Positions 16,638 to 25,199 of a stretch of DNA of 64,000 nucleotides are shown piece by piece (the stretch's first letter is position 1; each line of letters opens with the position of its first letter). A program made the position numbers and the translations under genes. The DNA comes from Yeosuana aquiaggeris (lineage in GTDB: Bacteria; Bacteroidota; Bacteroidia; Flavobacteriales; Flavobacteriaceae), in NCBI RefSeq assembly GCF_044003965.1, contig NZ_JBAWKC010000004.1:248001-312000 (forward strand), in the 5' to 3' direction. The notes under the pieces were generated by a model, which was given only the letters and a program-made list of their open reading frames with translations, was not told where the DNA came from and ran no database searches.

Positions 16638-19600
16638 ATGAGTTTTTTAAATTCAGTACTTAAAGTATTTGTTGGCGATAAGTCAAAACAAGATGTCAAA
16701 GCCATCACACCTCTTGTAAATAAAATAAAAACCTTTGAAACGGCTTTAGAAGCTTTATCGCATGATGAATTGCGAGCTAAAACCTTAGAATTTAAAGCAG
16801 CCATCGCTGAAGCAAATAAGGCTATCAATGAAAAAATAGAAACGCTCTTAACCGAGGCAGAAGCTACAGATGATATTGATGCACGGGAAGATATATATCT
16901 GGATATTGATAAACTTAATGATGAAGCCTACTTAGTTACTCAGGAGGTTTTAAATACTATTTTACCAGAAGCTTTTGCCGTAGTCAAAGAAACCGCCAAG
17001 CGTTTTGTTAACAACACAGAAATAAAAGTTACTGCCAATACTTTTGATAGAGAAATATCTGGAAGTAAAGGGTATGTCACCCTTGACAATGACCATGCGA
17101 TATGGTCAAATTCTTGGGACGCTGCCGGTAAACCTATTACCTGGGACATGATCCCTTATGATGTACAACTTATTGGAGGTATTGCTTTGCATGAAGGTAA
17201 GATTGCTGAAATGCAAACCGGTGAAGGAAAAACGTTAGTTGCAACACTTCCTGTATATTTAAATGCATTGACTGGAAAAGGGGTTCACTTAGTAACGGTG
17301 AATGACTATCTGGCCAAACGTGATAGTGCCTGGATGGCACCTATTTTTGAATTTCATGGTTTAAGTGTTGATTGTATTGATCATCACCAGCCAAATTCTG
17401 ATGCCCGTAAAAAAGCCTATAACGCCGATATCACTTATGGAACCAATAATGAATTTGGCTTTGATTATTTACGCGATAATATGGCGCATTCGCCAAATGA
17501 TTTAGTACAACGTCCACATCATTATGCCATTGTTGATGAGGTGGATTCGGTATTAGTAGATGATGCCCGTACCCCATTAATTATATCAGGTCCCATTCCT
17601 CAAGGTGAACGCCATGAGTTTAATGAGCTAAAACCAAAAGTAGATGATATTGTTGCCGTACAGCGCAAATATTTAACCAGTGTTTTAGCGGAAGCAAAAA
17701 AATTAATTAATGATGGTGATACCAAAGAAGGTGGTTTAAAATTATTGCGTGTTTACAGAGGTATTCCAAAAAACAAAGCCCTAATAAAATTTTTAAGTGA
17801 AGAAGGTGTTAAACAATTGCTTCAAAAAACTGAAAACTTTTACATGCAGGATAACAACCGCGAAATGCCTAAGGTTGATGAGGAATTATATTATGTAATT
17901 GACGAAAAAAACAATCAAATTGAATTAACTGATAAAGGGGTTGAATATCTTTCTGGCTCAGATAATCCAGACTTTTTTGTAATGCCTGAAATTGGATTAG
18001 AAATTGCAAAAATTGAAAACCAAGGATTACCACTTGAAGAAGAAGCCAGATTGAAAGAAGTATTATTCAAAGATTTTGGAGTAAAATCTGAACGTATTCA
18101 TACCTTGAATCAGTTATTAAAGGCTTATGCCCTATTTGAAAAAGATATTCAGTATGTAGTGATAGACAATAAAGTCATGATTGTTGATGAGCAGACCGGA
18201 CGTATTATGGATGGTCGTAGATATAGTGATGGGTTACACCAGGCCATTGAAGCTAAAGAAAACGTGAAAATTGAAGATGCCACGCAAACCTTCGCTACAG
18301 TGACGCTTCAGAACTACTTTAGAATGTACAAAAAACTATCTGGTATGACAGGAACTGCGGTTACTGAAGCAGGAGAGTTTTGGGAAATATATAAGTTAGA
18401 TGTGGTTGAAATTCCAACCAACAGACCTATTGTTCGTGATGACCGTGAAGATTTAGTTTATAAAACGAAACGTGAAAAATACAATGCGGTTATTGAAGAA
18501 GTAACACGATTATCAGAAGCAGGTCGCCCTGTATTAATTGGAACTACCTCCGTTGAAATTAGTGAGTTATTGGGGAAAATGTTAACCATTAGAAAAATAC
18601 CTCACAACGTATTAAATGCTAAAATGCATAAAAAAGAAGCCGACATTGTTGCTGAAGCTGGTCAACCTGGCCAGGTGACTATTGCAACGAACATGGCTGG
18701 TCGTGGGACGGATATTAAATTATCTGAAGAAGTTAAAAAAGCTGGTGGTTTGGCCATTGTTGGTACAGAACGTCATGATTCTCGTCGTGTTGACAGACAG
18801 TTACGTGGTCGTGCCGGTCGTCAGGGAGATCCGGGTAGTTCTCAGTTTTATGTGTCTCTTGAAGACAATTTAATGCGTTTATTTGGTAGCGAGCGTATTG
18901 CTAAGATGATGGATAGAATGGGCTTAAAAGAAGGTGAAGTCATTCAGCATTCCATGATTTCTAAATCTATTGAGCGTGCACAGAAAAAAGTGGAGGAAAA
19001 CAACTTTGGGGTGCGTAAGCGTTTGTTAGAATATGATGATGTTATGAATGCGCAACGTGAAGTTGTTTATAAACGTCGGCGTCATGCATTGCATGGTGAA
19101 CGTTTAAGAGTAGACTTAGCCAATATGATTTTTGATACTACTGAAATCATTGCAGAAGCTAACAAAGGGGCCAATGATTTTAAAAACTTCGAATTTGAAT
19201 TAATCAGATATTTTTCAATGCCTTCACCTATATCTGATACTGATTTTGGAAAGTTAACTGCACAAGAAATCACTTCTAAAGTTTATAAGGCAGCTTTTGA
19301 TCATTACAAAGATAAAATGACTCGCAATGCAGATATTGCCTTTCCTGTCATTAAAAATGTGTATGAAACACAGCGCGATAAATTCAAAAGAATCGTGGTG
19401 CCATTTACAGATGGTATTAAAACCTTACAAGTAGTTACTGATCTTGAAAAAGCCTATGAAACTAAGGGAAAACAGTTAATTACAGATTTTGAGAAGAACA
19501 TTGCGCTTGCTATCATTGATGATGCTTGGAAAACCCATTTACGTAAAATGGATGAGTTAAAGCAATCTGTTCAATTAGCAGTTCATGAACAAAAAGACCC

Positions 19601-19991
19601 TTTATTAATTTACAAATTTGAAGCTTTTGAATTATTCAAAGCCATGATTGATCAGGTAAATAAAGAGGTTATTTCTTTCTTGTTCAAAGGGGAATTACCT
19701 ACTGAAACTCAAAATACTATTCAGGAAGCAAGAGTTAGAAAGCAGGAAAAATTACAAACTCAAAAAGACGAAATTCCTAATATGGACGAACGTTCTGCAC
19801 AAAGCAGGGCGGCCGGGAACACCCAACGTCAACCTGAGGTGGTTGAAACTATTGTTAGGGACCATCCTAAAATTGGCCGTAATGACCGTGTTACTATAAA
19901 GCATGTGATGAGTGGAGAAAATAAAACCGTAAAATACAAACAAGCCGAACCTTTAATTAACAAAGGGGAATGGGTTTTAGTTGAAGACTAA
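16638..19991 (+). CDS. secA: Preprotein translocase subunit SecA
   Basis: A 1117-residue ATPase that drives protein export through SecYEG. It has Walker A MQTGEGKTLVATLP near residue 190, the DEAD-type VDEVDSVLVDDARTPLI near residue 299, ATNMAGRGTDI and RQLRGRAGRQGDPGSS in the second helicase domain. The length is typical for Bacteroidota, which carry insertions compared with the roughly 900-residue E. coli protein. The C-terminus (KIGRNDRVTIKHVMSGENK) lacks the cysteine-rich zinc site of many SecAs, as is usual in this phylum. It is monocistronic with its own terminator. Confidence 0.98.
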   Translation: MSFLNSVLKVFVGDKSKQDVKAITPLVNKIKTFETALEALSHDELRAKTLEFKAAIAEANKAINEKIETLLTEAEATDDIDAREDIYLDIDKLNDEAYLVTQEVLNTILPEAFAVVKETAKRFVNNTEIKVTANTFDREISGSKGYVTLDNDHAIWSNSWDAAGKPITWDMIPYDVQLIGGIALHEGKIAEMQTGEGKTLVATLPVYLNALTGKGVHLVTVNDYLAKRDSAWMAPIFEFHGLSVDCIDHHQPNSDARKKAYNADITYGTNNEFGFDYLRDNMAHSPNDLVQRPHHYAIVDEVDSVLVDDARTPLIISGPIPQGERHEFNELKPKVDDIVAVQRKYLTSVLAEAKKLINDGDTKEGGLKLLRVYRGIPKNKALIKFLSEEGVKQLLQKTENFYMQDNNREMPKVDEELYYVIDEKNNQIELTDKGVEYLSGSDNPDFFVMPEIGLEIAKIENQGLPLEEEARLKEVLFKDFGVKSERIHTLNQLLKAYALFEKDIQYVVIDNKVMIVDEQTGRIMDGRRYSDGLHQAIEAKENVKIEDATQTFATVTLQNYFRMYKKLSGMTGTAVTEAGEFWEIYKLDVVEIPTNRPIVRDDREDLVYKTKREKYNAVIEEVTRLSEAGRPVLIGTTSVEISELLGKMLTIRKIPHNVLNAKMHKKEADIVAEAGQPGQVTIATNMAGRGTDIKLSEEVKKAGGLAIVGTERHDSRRVDRQLRGRAGRQGDPGSSQFYVSLEDNLMRLFGSERIAKMMDRMGLKEGEVIQHSMISKSIERAQKKVEENNFGVRKRLLEYDDVMNAQREVVYKRRRHALHGERLRVDLANMIFDTTEIIAEANKGANDFKNFEFELIRYFSMPSPISDTDFGKLTAQEITSKVYKAAFDHYKDKMTRNADIAFPVIKNVYETQRDKFKRIVVPFTDGIKTLQVVTDLEKAYETKGKQLITDFEKNIALAIIDDAWKTHLRKMDELKQSVQLAVHEQKDPLLIYKFEAFELFKAMIDQVNKEVISFLFKGELPTETQNTIQEARVRKQEKLQTQKDEIPNMDERSAQSRAAGNTQRQPEVVETIVRDHPKIGRNDRVTIKHVMSGENKTVKYKQAEPLINKGEWVLVED

Positions 19992-20006
19992 AATTTTATT
20001 GACAGT

Positions 20007-20045
20007 AAAAAAAAGCCTTGACAGATAATCTGTCAAGGCTTTTTT
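20007..20045 (+). terminator. Intrinsic terminator after secA
   Basis: A perfect 12-bp stem AGCCTTGACAGA / TCTGTCAAGGCT with a TAA loop at 20026-20028, flanked by an A run and a T run. It lies 15 bases past the secA stop and could act in both directions. Confidence 0.92.
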
Positions 20046-20214
20046 AATTTTTTTAGCGAAATAATTACAAATTTTAGACTTGATTTTGTGAATAAAGAAG
20101 AATAACTTGATTTAAATGCTGATATAAATCATTATAACAATCCGTCATAAAATATTGTAGGTAATTAACAAAACCAACTGTCAGAATTAACAAAAAAACT
20201 ATTGGCAAACGATA

Positions 20215-20312
20215 TTATTTAAATTTTCCTTTAAAAATAAGATTGTCAATAGTTTCAATTACCACGTCAATATCATCTACTTCATAATGCTTGAACAAAA
20301 TTTTAATGAAGT
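20215..20312 (-). other. Out-of-frame C-terminal tail of the esterase
   Basis: In the frame shifted by one base, translation runs from about 20312 to a TAA at 20217-20215, giving roughly 30 residues of coding-like, amphipathic sequence (KILFKHYEVDDIDVVIETID). Joining it to the esterase needs one inserted base near ACTTCATT. It may be decay, a sequencing error, or coincidence. Confidence 0.5.
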
Positions 20313-21455
20313 AGCTAATCTTGCAAACATATGTGTATGATGACCACCTTCGTAAGTTTCAAATGTGTGATCGATTGTATATTCATTTAACCTATTTATG
20401 ACTGGTACATGAGCTTGTTGAGTTCCAATTTCATCAAGAAGTCCAACATCCAAATAGATTCCGTTTAAGGAATTAAAATCAAAATTATCAAGGTACAATT
20501 CTTCTAATAGGCTATATACATCATTTTGGTGCCAAAGGTTTACAACTTCGGGAACAAGCTCTATATGACCTTCATTATTGAAAACAAAAGGAAGGTCTAC
20601 AAAATAAGGAGGATTGTTTAGGTTTGGTGACCAAGCGGCACTCATTGCATACCCAGCACTAGTAAAAAATTTTCTCGGGTCTGGACCTGTAAAACCATCA
20701 GGATTTTCTTGTTCAAGTACTGGACCCATTGTAAATAAGGCATCGACAAATAATAGACCACTGTGACTCGCTATAGTGCTAAAAACATCAGAATGTAGTA
20801 AACCAATTTTAAACGCTGCATAACCACCTTGAGAATGCCCTATAACCGCTCTTCCTGAAGCATCAGGAATAGTATTATAATTTTTATCCATGTAGTTTAC
20901 GAGATCGTTTACAATAAAATTTTCAAAGTTTCCGTTAAGGATTGAATTTGTGTAAAAACTAAAACCATATGGCTCTGTCTCTGCATTAGGCATAACAATA
21001 ATCATCGGTTCAATGTTGCCATCAGCTATAAGGTTATCAATCCAAAGTCTAAATCCTTCTTCAGGGAAATCGGGATATTCTTGAGTCCAAAGGTAAGGGG
21101 TAATCCAATCATCCCAGGTTTTTATATCAATAAATGCTTTTTCAGAAAATGGAAATCCATGTAGCAAATATACCACTGGATATTGCTGAGGACCATTTTT
21201 TTTGTAGCCTGGAGGTGTATAAATTTGCAGCTTCCTTGTAAAAGTGTTACCCACAAAATTACCCCTTAGGGCATCACTATTTATCACCCTATTTTGTAAT
21301 TTACTTTTATAAACTTCTTCACTCTTCTCAACTTTCTTAGAAGTGAGATCTGTTGACTGTTCGCTAATTAAATCTGCTTCAATAGATTCAATCTCGCATG
21401 CTGCAAGACTTAATAATGACAAAACGCTGATTAATACTAATTTTAATTTTTTCAT
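20277..21455 (-). CDS. Alpha/beta-hydrolase esterase lipoprotein (Esterase D / feruloyl-esterase-like), probably C-terminally frameshifted
   Basis: A 392-residue lipoprotein: MKKLKLVLISVLSLLSLAAC gives a lipobox with the acylated cysteine at residue 20. The body is PF00756-like, with YPVVYLLHGFPFSE, an oxyanion region VMPNAETEPYG, the nucleophile elbow GHSQGG near residue 205 and a catalytic-histidine region GGHHTHMF near residue 373. The frame stops at 20277, but another frame continues without a stop to 20215 with a plausible tail (FIKILFKHYEVDD onward), indicating one lost base near 20300-20312. It hydrolyses an ester of unknown nature at the cell surface or periplasm. It is monocistronic. 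Confidence 0.8.
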   Translation of the reverse strand: MKKLKLVLISVLSLLSLAACEIESIEADLISEQSTDLTSKKVEKSEEVYKSKLQNRVINSDALRGNFVGNTFTRKLQIYTPPGYKKNGPQQYPVVYLLHGFPFSEKAFIDIKTWDDWITPYLWTQEYPDFPEEGFRLWIDNLIADGNIEPMIIVMPNAETEPYGFSFYTNSILNGNFENFIVNDLVNYMDKNYNTIPDASGRAVIGHSQGGYAAFKIGLLHSDVFSTIASHSGLLFVDALFTMGPVLEQENPDGFTGPDPRKFFTSAGYAMSAAWSPNLNNPPYFVDLPFVFNNEGHIELVPEVVNLWHQNDVYSLLEELYLDNFDFNSLNGIYLDVGLLDEIGTQQAHVPVINRLNEYTIDHTFETYEGGHHTHMFARLATSLKFCSSIMK

Positions 21456-21511
21456 ATCATAAATTTTTGGTTAATAATAGAAGTTTATACAAACTGTATT
21501 GTGCTATTATT

Positions 21512-21683
21512 AGTCAAATGAAGTCATGATAACTTTTTATTCCTTAAGTCAATACAGCTTATAAACCTTAAGTCAATCTAAAATAACGGATGTTAATTTT
21601 ATATGCACTGATTTAAGTCAGTCTCAATTTATACGATACTATTTCTTTTAAATATCACCAAAAAATTGTCCTAGTTATAGTCA
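21512..21683. promoter_or_regulatory. Cluster of six AGTCA motifs upstream of the esterase
   Basis: AGTCA occurs on the plus strand at 21512, 21522, 21547, 21571, 21616 and 21679. Two copies are embedded in the identical 12-mer CCTTAAGTCAAT at 21542-21553 and 21566-21577. All point the same way, and all lie in the 260-bp gap between the esterase start and the M23 peptidase stop. I infer a regulator-binding array, with no protein assigned. No other gene is seen in this gap. Confidence 0.4.
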
Positions 21684-21715
21684 AAATCTGATAAAAATTA
21701 GATCATTATTGTAAC

Positions 21716-22417
21716 TCAATTAAATAGAATGTTACTTAATTTTAATAAAGTATTGGGATCTGGGCAATTGTTTAAATAAAAATTCAAGTCTTTTTTACTG
21801 CAAACCCCTGGATAATCACCCTGATAGTTTTGAATATCTTTAATAATTTGAAAATGTAAATGAGGTGGATAATCACCATTTATGTGAGCATCCCCTAAAT
21901 CACCAAGATGATCCCCTTGTTTAAAAGCCATACCTACTTTTAAACCGGCAATAGATTTTAAACTTAAATGTCCATAAAGTGTATAAAAAATTTGCCCTTT
22001 TAGATTGTGTTTCAAAATAATAGTTGGACCATAATCACCAAAATGTGTATTATTTTTAAAACTATGTACGGTAGCATCTAAAGGCACATAAACTGCTGTA
22101 GTAGCTGGCGCCCATAAATCAACACCCAAATGGATATTCCTTTCATTATCAGCTTCTGATTTATTAAAATGAGTACTTCTCTGGTAAATATTTCTCGTTT
22201 CATTATAACCACCAAAAGCAACCAAGCCCTGATAGTTTTTAATATGAGCATTGACAAAACTACCTAAAGCGGTTGTTGATGACACATCTATGGCTTTTAA
22301 TAATTCATTATCAATTGATAAATCAAGAGGAACATATTTTGAAAACGGAATTGTTTTATCAAAGACATGAATACCTTTTGAACTAATGCCATTTAAAAAA
22401 TTTGAAAACGCCTCCAT
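21716..22417 (-). CDS. M23 family metallopeptidase (LytM domain), no signal peptide
   Basis: A 233-residue protein with the M23 zinc motif HLGVD (His96, Asp100), YGHL near residue 150 and HLHF (His186, His188), all ligands or catalytic residues of LytM-type peptidoglycan endopeptidases. No signal peptide or membrane segment is visible, which is odd for an enzyme acting on peptidoglycan. The start ATG lies 4 bases after the TIGR01777 gene stop, so the two are co-transcribed. Its cellular location needs direct evidence; the catalytic residues look intact. Confidence 0.85.
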   Translation of the reverse strand: MEAFSNFLNGISSKGIHVFDKTIPFSKYVPLDLSIDNELLKAIDVSSTTALGSFVNAHIKNYQGLVAFGGYNETRNIYQRSTHFNKSEADNERNIHLGVDLWAPATTAVYVPLDATVHSFKNNTHFGDYGPTIILKHNLKGQIFYTLYGHLSLKSIAGLKVGMAFKQGDHLGDLGDAHINGDYPPHLHFQIIKDIQNYQGDYPGVCSKKDLNFYLNNCPDPNTLLKLSNILFN

Positions 22418-22421
22418 AAAA

Positions 22422-23327
22422 CTATTTCAATAAGTCTTCTAAAGCAGGTTCTAAATGATGGTACTTGAAGCTAAATCCTGCCTCTTCAATTTTTTTTGAA
22501 CTCACACGCTGACTTAAAAATAATAAGGTATGCATGTCCCCTAAAACCAATTTCATAAAAACCTTAGGAATATTAGGCAACCATAAAGGCCTGTTTAAAA
22601 CCTTTGCGCATAATTTGGTAAGATCAAGATTAGTAACCGGATTTGGAGCAACCGCGTTAAACGCACCCTCTAAATTATTATTCATTACATACATAAATAG
22701 TCCGGCTAAGTCTTTAATATGAATCCAGGACTGCCACGATCTACCAGAACCAAAAGCAGCTCCTAACCCCAACTTTATAGGTTTGCTTAATTCTGGTAAT
22801 GCGCCACCTTTATCAGATAACACCAATCCAATTCTTATTTTAGCTACCCTTATATTTAACTCAGAAAAAGTATCAATAGCCGCTTCCCATTTTTTTACCA
22901 CTTCACTTAAAAAACTAGCATCCCCTTCTGAATCAACTTCTTCATAATAATTGGATAAGGAATCCGGATAAATACCAATAGCACTAGCCGCAATGACCTG
23001 TTTTACTTGATTTTTATTATTTTTTATAGAATTTACCAGCAGTTGTGTGGTTTCTAATCTACTTGATAAAATCTCCTTTTTATATTCTGAAGTCCATCGT
23101 TTTGAAACCGTCGTACCGGCTAAATGAATAATCACGTCAACCTCTTTAAAACACTGAATATCAATCTCTTTTGTCTTTGGATTCCAGTAAAAACCTTGAT
23201 AGTCTGCCTTATTTGAAATTTTAGATTTACTCGTAGTTAAATAATTTACGCCAATATTTTTCTTGTGACAAAGCTTAACAATTTCCTTTCCAATTAACCC
23301 AGTAGCTCCGGTAATTAATACACGCAT
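22422..23327 (-). CDS. TIGR01777 family SDR-type epimerase
   Basis: A 301-residue extended short-chain dehydrogenase-like protein. The NAD(P)-binding GATGLIG is at residues 7-13, HLAGTTVSKRWT follows near residue 69, SAIGIYP near 115, and GSGRSWQSWIHIKDLA near 193, which together mark the TIGR01777 (YfcH-like) family. The C-terminal DUF1731-like helix (SSKKIEEAGFSFKYHHLEPAL) is present. The reaction is unknown, although family members are assumed to act on nucleotide sugars. It is followed closely by the M23 peptidase gene. Confidence 0.9.
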   Translation of the reverse strand: MRVLITGATGLIGKEIVKLCHKKNIGVNYLTTSKSKISNKADYQGFYWNPKTKEIDIQCFKEVDVIIHLAGTTVSKRWTSEYKKEILSSRLETTQLLVNSIKNNKNQVKQVIAASAIGIYPDSLSNYYEEVDSEGDASFLSEVVKKWEAAIDTFSELNIRVAKIRIGLVLSDKGGALPELSKPIKLGLGAAFGSGRSWQSWIHIKDLAGLFMYVMNNNLEGAFNAVAPNPVTNLDLTKLCAKVLNRPLWLPNIPKVFMKLVLGDMHTLLFLSQRVSSKKIEEAGFSFKYHHLEPALEDLLK

Positions 23328-23425
23328 TTTATTTTTTGAATAAAATTACAAAATGATACAGTAAATCAAATTAGATTTATGTTAGGTTTAACAAAAGTTA
23401 ATACTATATATTAATAGCCTTTTAG

Positions 23426-24103
23426 TTATATAAAAAGTTTTATTCCGCGAAGCATCTCACGCTTACCCGGTGGTCCTGGTAATTTTTCAACTTTAAATCC
23501 AACCGCTTGCATGGCTCTGCGAACGCTTCCTTTGGCAGCATAGGTTACTAAAACACCTTCTACTTGTAAAGCGTCATACATTTTTTGAAATATAGTTTCA
23601 GTCCATAATTCTGGTTGTACTCGGGCTCCAAAAGCATCAAAATAAATAATATTGAAAATATTGGTGTCATTAATGTTTTTAAACTCTTTTTTTTGTTTGG
23701 TTAATTTGAAATCACCTGTAATATCCTGATCTGTTTCCCATGAGGTATCGTGCAGTTTAGAAAACAATTTTTCATCAGTTTTGAGCTCTTCAACATAATT
23801 AAGCTGATTTATTTCTTCTGCAATAACCGGGAACGCTTCAACACCTACATATTCAATTTTAGTTTGTGTTTCAGAAGATTTTAAGAGAGTTAAATAAGCA
23901 TTAAGTCCGGTACCAAAACCTATTTCAAGAATATGAATAGGCTGTATTTTTGGGTGCATTTCTTTAAAAAAAAACAATCCATGTTTTATAAATACATGTT
24001 TTGCTTCTTGTATGGCCCCATGGACAGAATGATATTGTTCATTCCATTCCTCGATTTGAATGGTTTTTGAACCATCTGCTGTGGTTATTATGTTTCGTTT
24101 CAA
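23426..24103 (-). CDS. mnmD: tRNA 5-methylaminomethyl-2-thiouridine methyltransferase MnmD
   Basis: A protein of about 225 residues. EEWNEQYHSVHGAIQEAKHVF, split here as EEWNEQYHS and HGAIQEAKHVF, together with ILEIGFGTGLNAYLT (SAM loop), IIYFDAFGARVQPELW and a terminal GPPGKREMLRG, identifies the stand-alone MnmD domain (MTase half of MnmC), which makes mnm5s2U at tRNA position 34. The frame is open to 24220, but that extension lies inside the upstream gene. The TTG at 24103 directly follows that gene's stop and gives the expected MKRNIITTADG start, so I use it. Confidence 0.9.
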   Translation of the reverse strand: MKRNIITTADGSKTIQIEEWNEQYHSVHGAIQEAKHVFIKHGLFFFKEMHPKIQPIHILEIGFGTGLNAYLTLLKSSETQTKIEYVGVEAFPVIAEEINQLNYVEELKTDEKLFSKLHDTSWETDQDITGDFKLTKQKKEFKNINDTNIFNIIYFDAFGARVQPELWTETIFQKMYDALQVEGVLVTYAAKGSVRRAMQAVGFKVEKLPGPPGKREMLRGIKLFI

Positions 24104-24104
24104 A

Positions 24105-24539
24105 CTAATTAATGAGTAACTTTTTAATTTTAGGTATGGGTCCTGTACATTCTGTTTTATGACAAGAGATACATAAATTAATAGCATTATTATAACGTTC
24201 AGAAATATCTGAATGGGCATCTGTATTACATATTTCTTTTTGATTTTCTACAAAAAGCGAAGAATATGCTTGAAACGTTTCATTACGCGATTTAAATTCT
24301 GATAATTCAGCGGTATAAATATTTAAGAAATTTGTAGGGAAATTGACAGGTGTTTTACCTTCTAAAATCTCTTGCTTTATTTTCAAGTTATAATCATACA
24401 TTTCATTCATGAGTATGGACATCTCTGATGGTTTGTACATATCATAAACAATGTCTCCATTTATTTCTGTATTTTCCTTTTCGGAATTATTACAGCCAGA
24501 GAAAAACACTACTAAAGCTACCCATAAAAAAAATTTCAC
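24105..24539 (-). CDS. Small lipoprotein with C-terminal CxxCH haem motif (cytochrome c'-like)
   Basis: A 144-residue lipoprotein (MKFFLWVALVVFFSGC, cysteine 16). The body is mostly helical and contains a single CISCH haem-binding motif at residues 123-127, close to the C-terminus, as in cytochrome c' and cytochrome b562-like four-helix proteins. It lies 3 bases after the DUF4920 gene and 1 base before mnmD, so all three are one transcript. I do not recognise a named family. Covalent haem attachment is inferred from the motif and the exported location. Confidence 0.65.
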   Translation of the reverse strand: MKFFLWVALVVFFSGCNNSEKENTEINGDIVYDMYKPSEMSILMNEMYDYNLKIKQEILEGKTPVNFPTNFLNIYTAELSEFKSRNETFQAYSSLFVENQKEICNTDAHSDISERYNNAINLCISCHKTECTGPIPKIKKLLIN

Positions 24540-24542
24540 TTT

Positions 24543-25049
24543 TTACTTTTCTTTTAATAAAACGCCATCAGCTAAAAATGAAAGTGTCTTTTTTGGTTCA
24601 ATAATAGCTGCAATTTCCTCCTCAGTTAAACCAGCATCTTCAGCATAGTGACGTTGCTCTTCAACTGAAACTTCTTCAACATAGGCTACTCCGTTTATTA
24701 TGACTTCTTCTCCAGCAATATTTTTTGGCATAAAGAATCCGTAATCTTTAAATTTCACCATGACTTGCTCATTATTTCCTAAATCTACTTTCATCCAACA
24801 ACCTTTAGCCTGACAAACTTCATCAACTTTAGCAATCATTTTTGAATTAATACTATCTCCTAAACTCATTGTTTTATAATGTTCAGACATTGATTGAGCC
24901 ATTATGGCATCATCAGGAATTATTGACTTCCCAAAAGATTTGTATTGCGTTTCAGCAATATTTTCCATAGTAGTTTCAGATGTTTTGTTTTCATTCTTAC
25001 AAGAAAATAAAACACTTATAAATAAAATTAAAGTGAAAATTTTTTTCAT
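24543..25049 (-). CDS. DUF4920 domain lipoprotein
   Basis: A 168-residue lipoprotein (MKKIFTLILFISVLFSC). The segments YKSFGKSI, CQAKGCWMKVDL, VMVKFKDYGFFMPKNIAGEEV and a C-terminal AEDAGLTEEE helix match DUF4920, a domain found in Bacteroidota lipoproteins that resembles OB-fold DUF4920/DUF2155 proteins. The two cysteines in CQAKGC may bind metal or form a disulfide. It is the first gene of a run leading into the haem-motif lipoprotein and mnmD, divergent from ilvE. Function unknown. Confidence 0.85.
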   Translation of the reverse strand: MKKIFTLILFISVLFSCKNENKTSETTMENIAETQYKSFGKSIIPDDAIMAQSMSEHYKTMSLGDSINSKMIAKVDEVCQAKGCWMKVDLGNNEQVMVKFKDYGFFMPKNIAGEEVIINGVAYVEEVSVEEQRHYAEDAGLTEEEIAAIIEPKKTLSFLADGVLLKEK

Positions 25050-25096
25050 GACTAAGTGTGATTTTTAATTATCATTTTTAAGTTATTAAAGATACC

Positions 25097-25104
25097 TATT
25101 TTTG
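25097..25104 (+). promoter_or_regulatory. Probable -7 element for ilvE
   Basis: TATTTTTG is a full TAnnTTTG match in the gap between the divergent DUF4920 and ilvE genes, about 95 bases upstream of the ilvE start. The -33 position is only TTT. Confidence 0.45.
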
Positions 25105-25199
25105 CCAAATTATACTTTTTTTATAAACTCTTATTTATGTAAATTTGTATGAATTAAGAATGCACTATATAAAGAGTGATTTCTTCAAAAAGAATACTA

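Noticed and set aside
24104..24220. N-terminal hydrophobic extension of MnmD
   Set aside because: It lies wholly inside the upstream lipoprotein gene in another frame; the family start fits the TTG at 24103.
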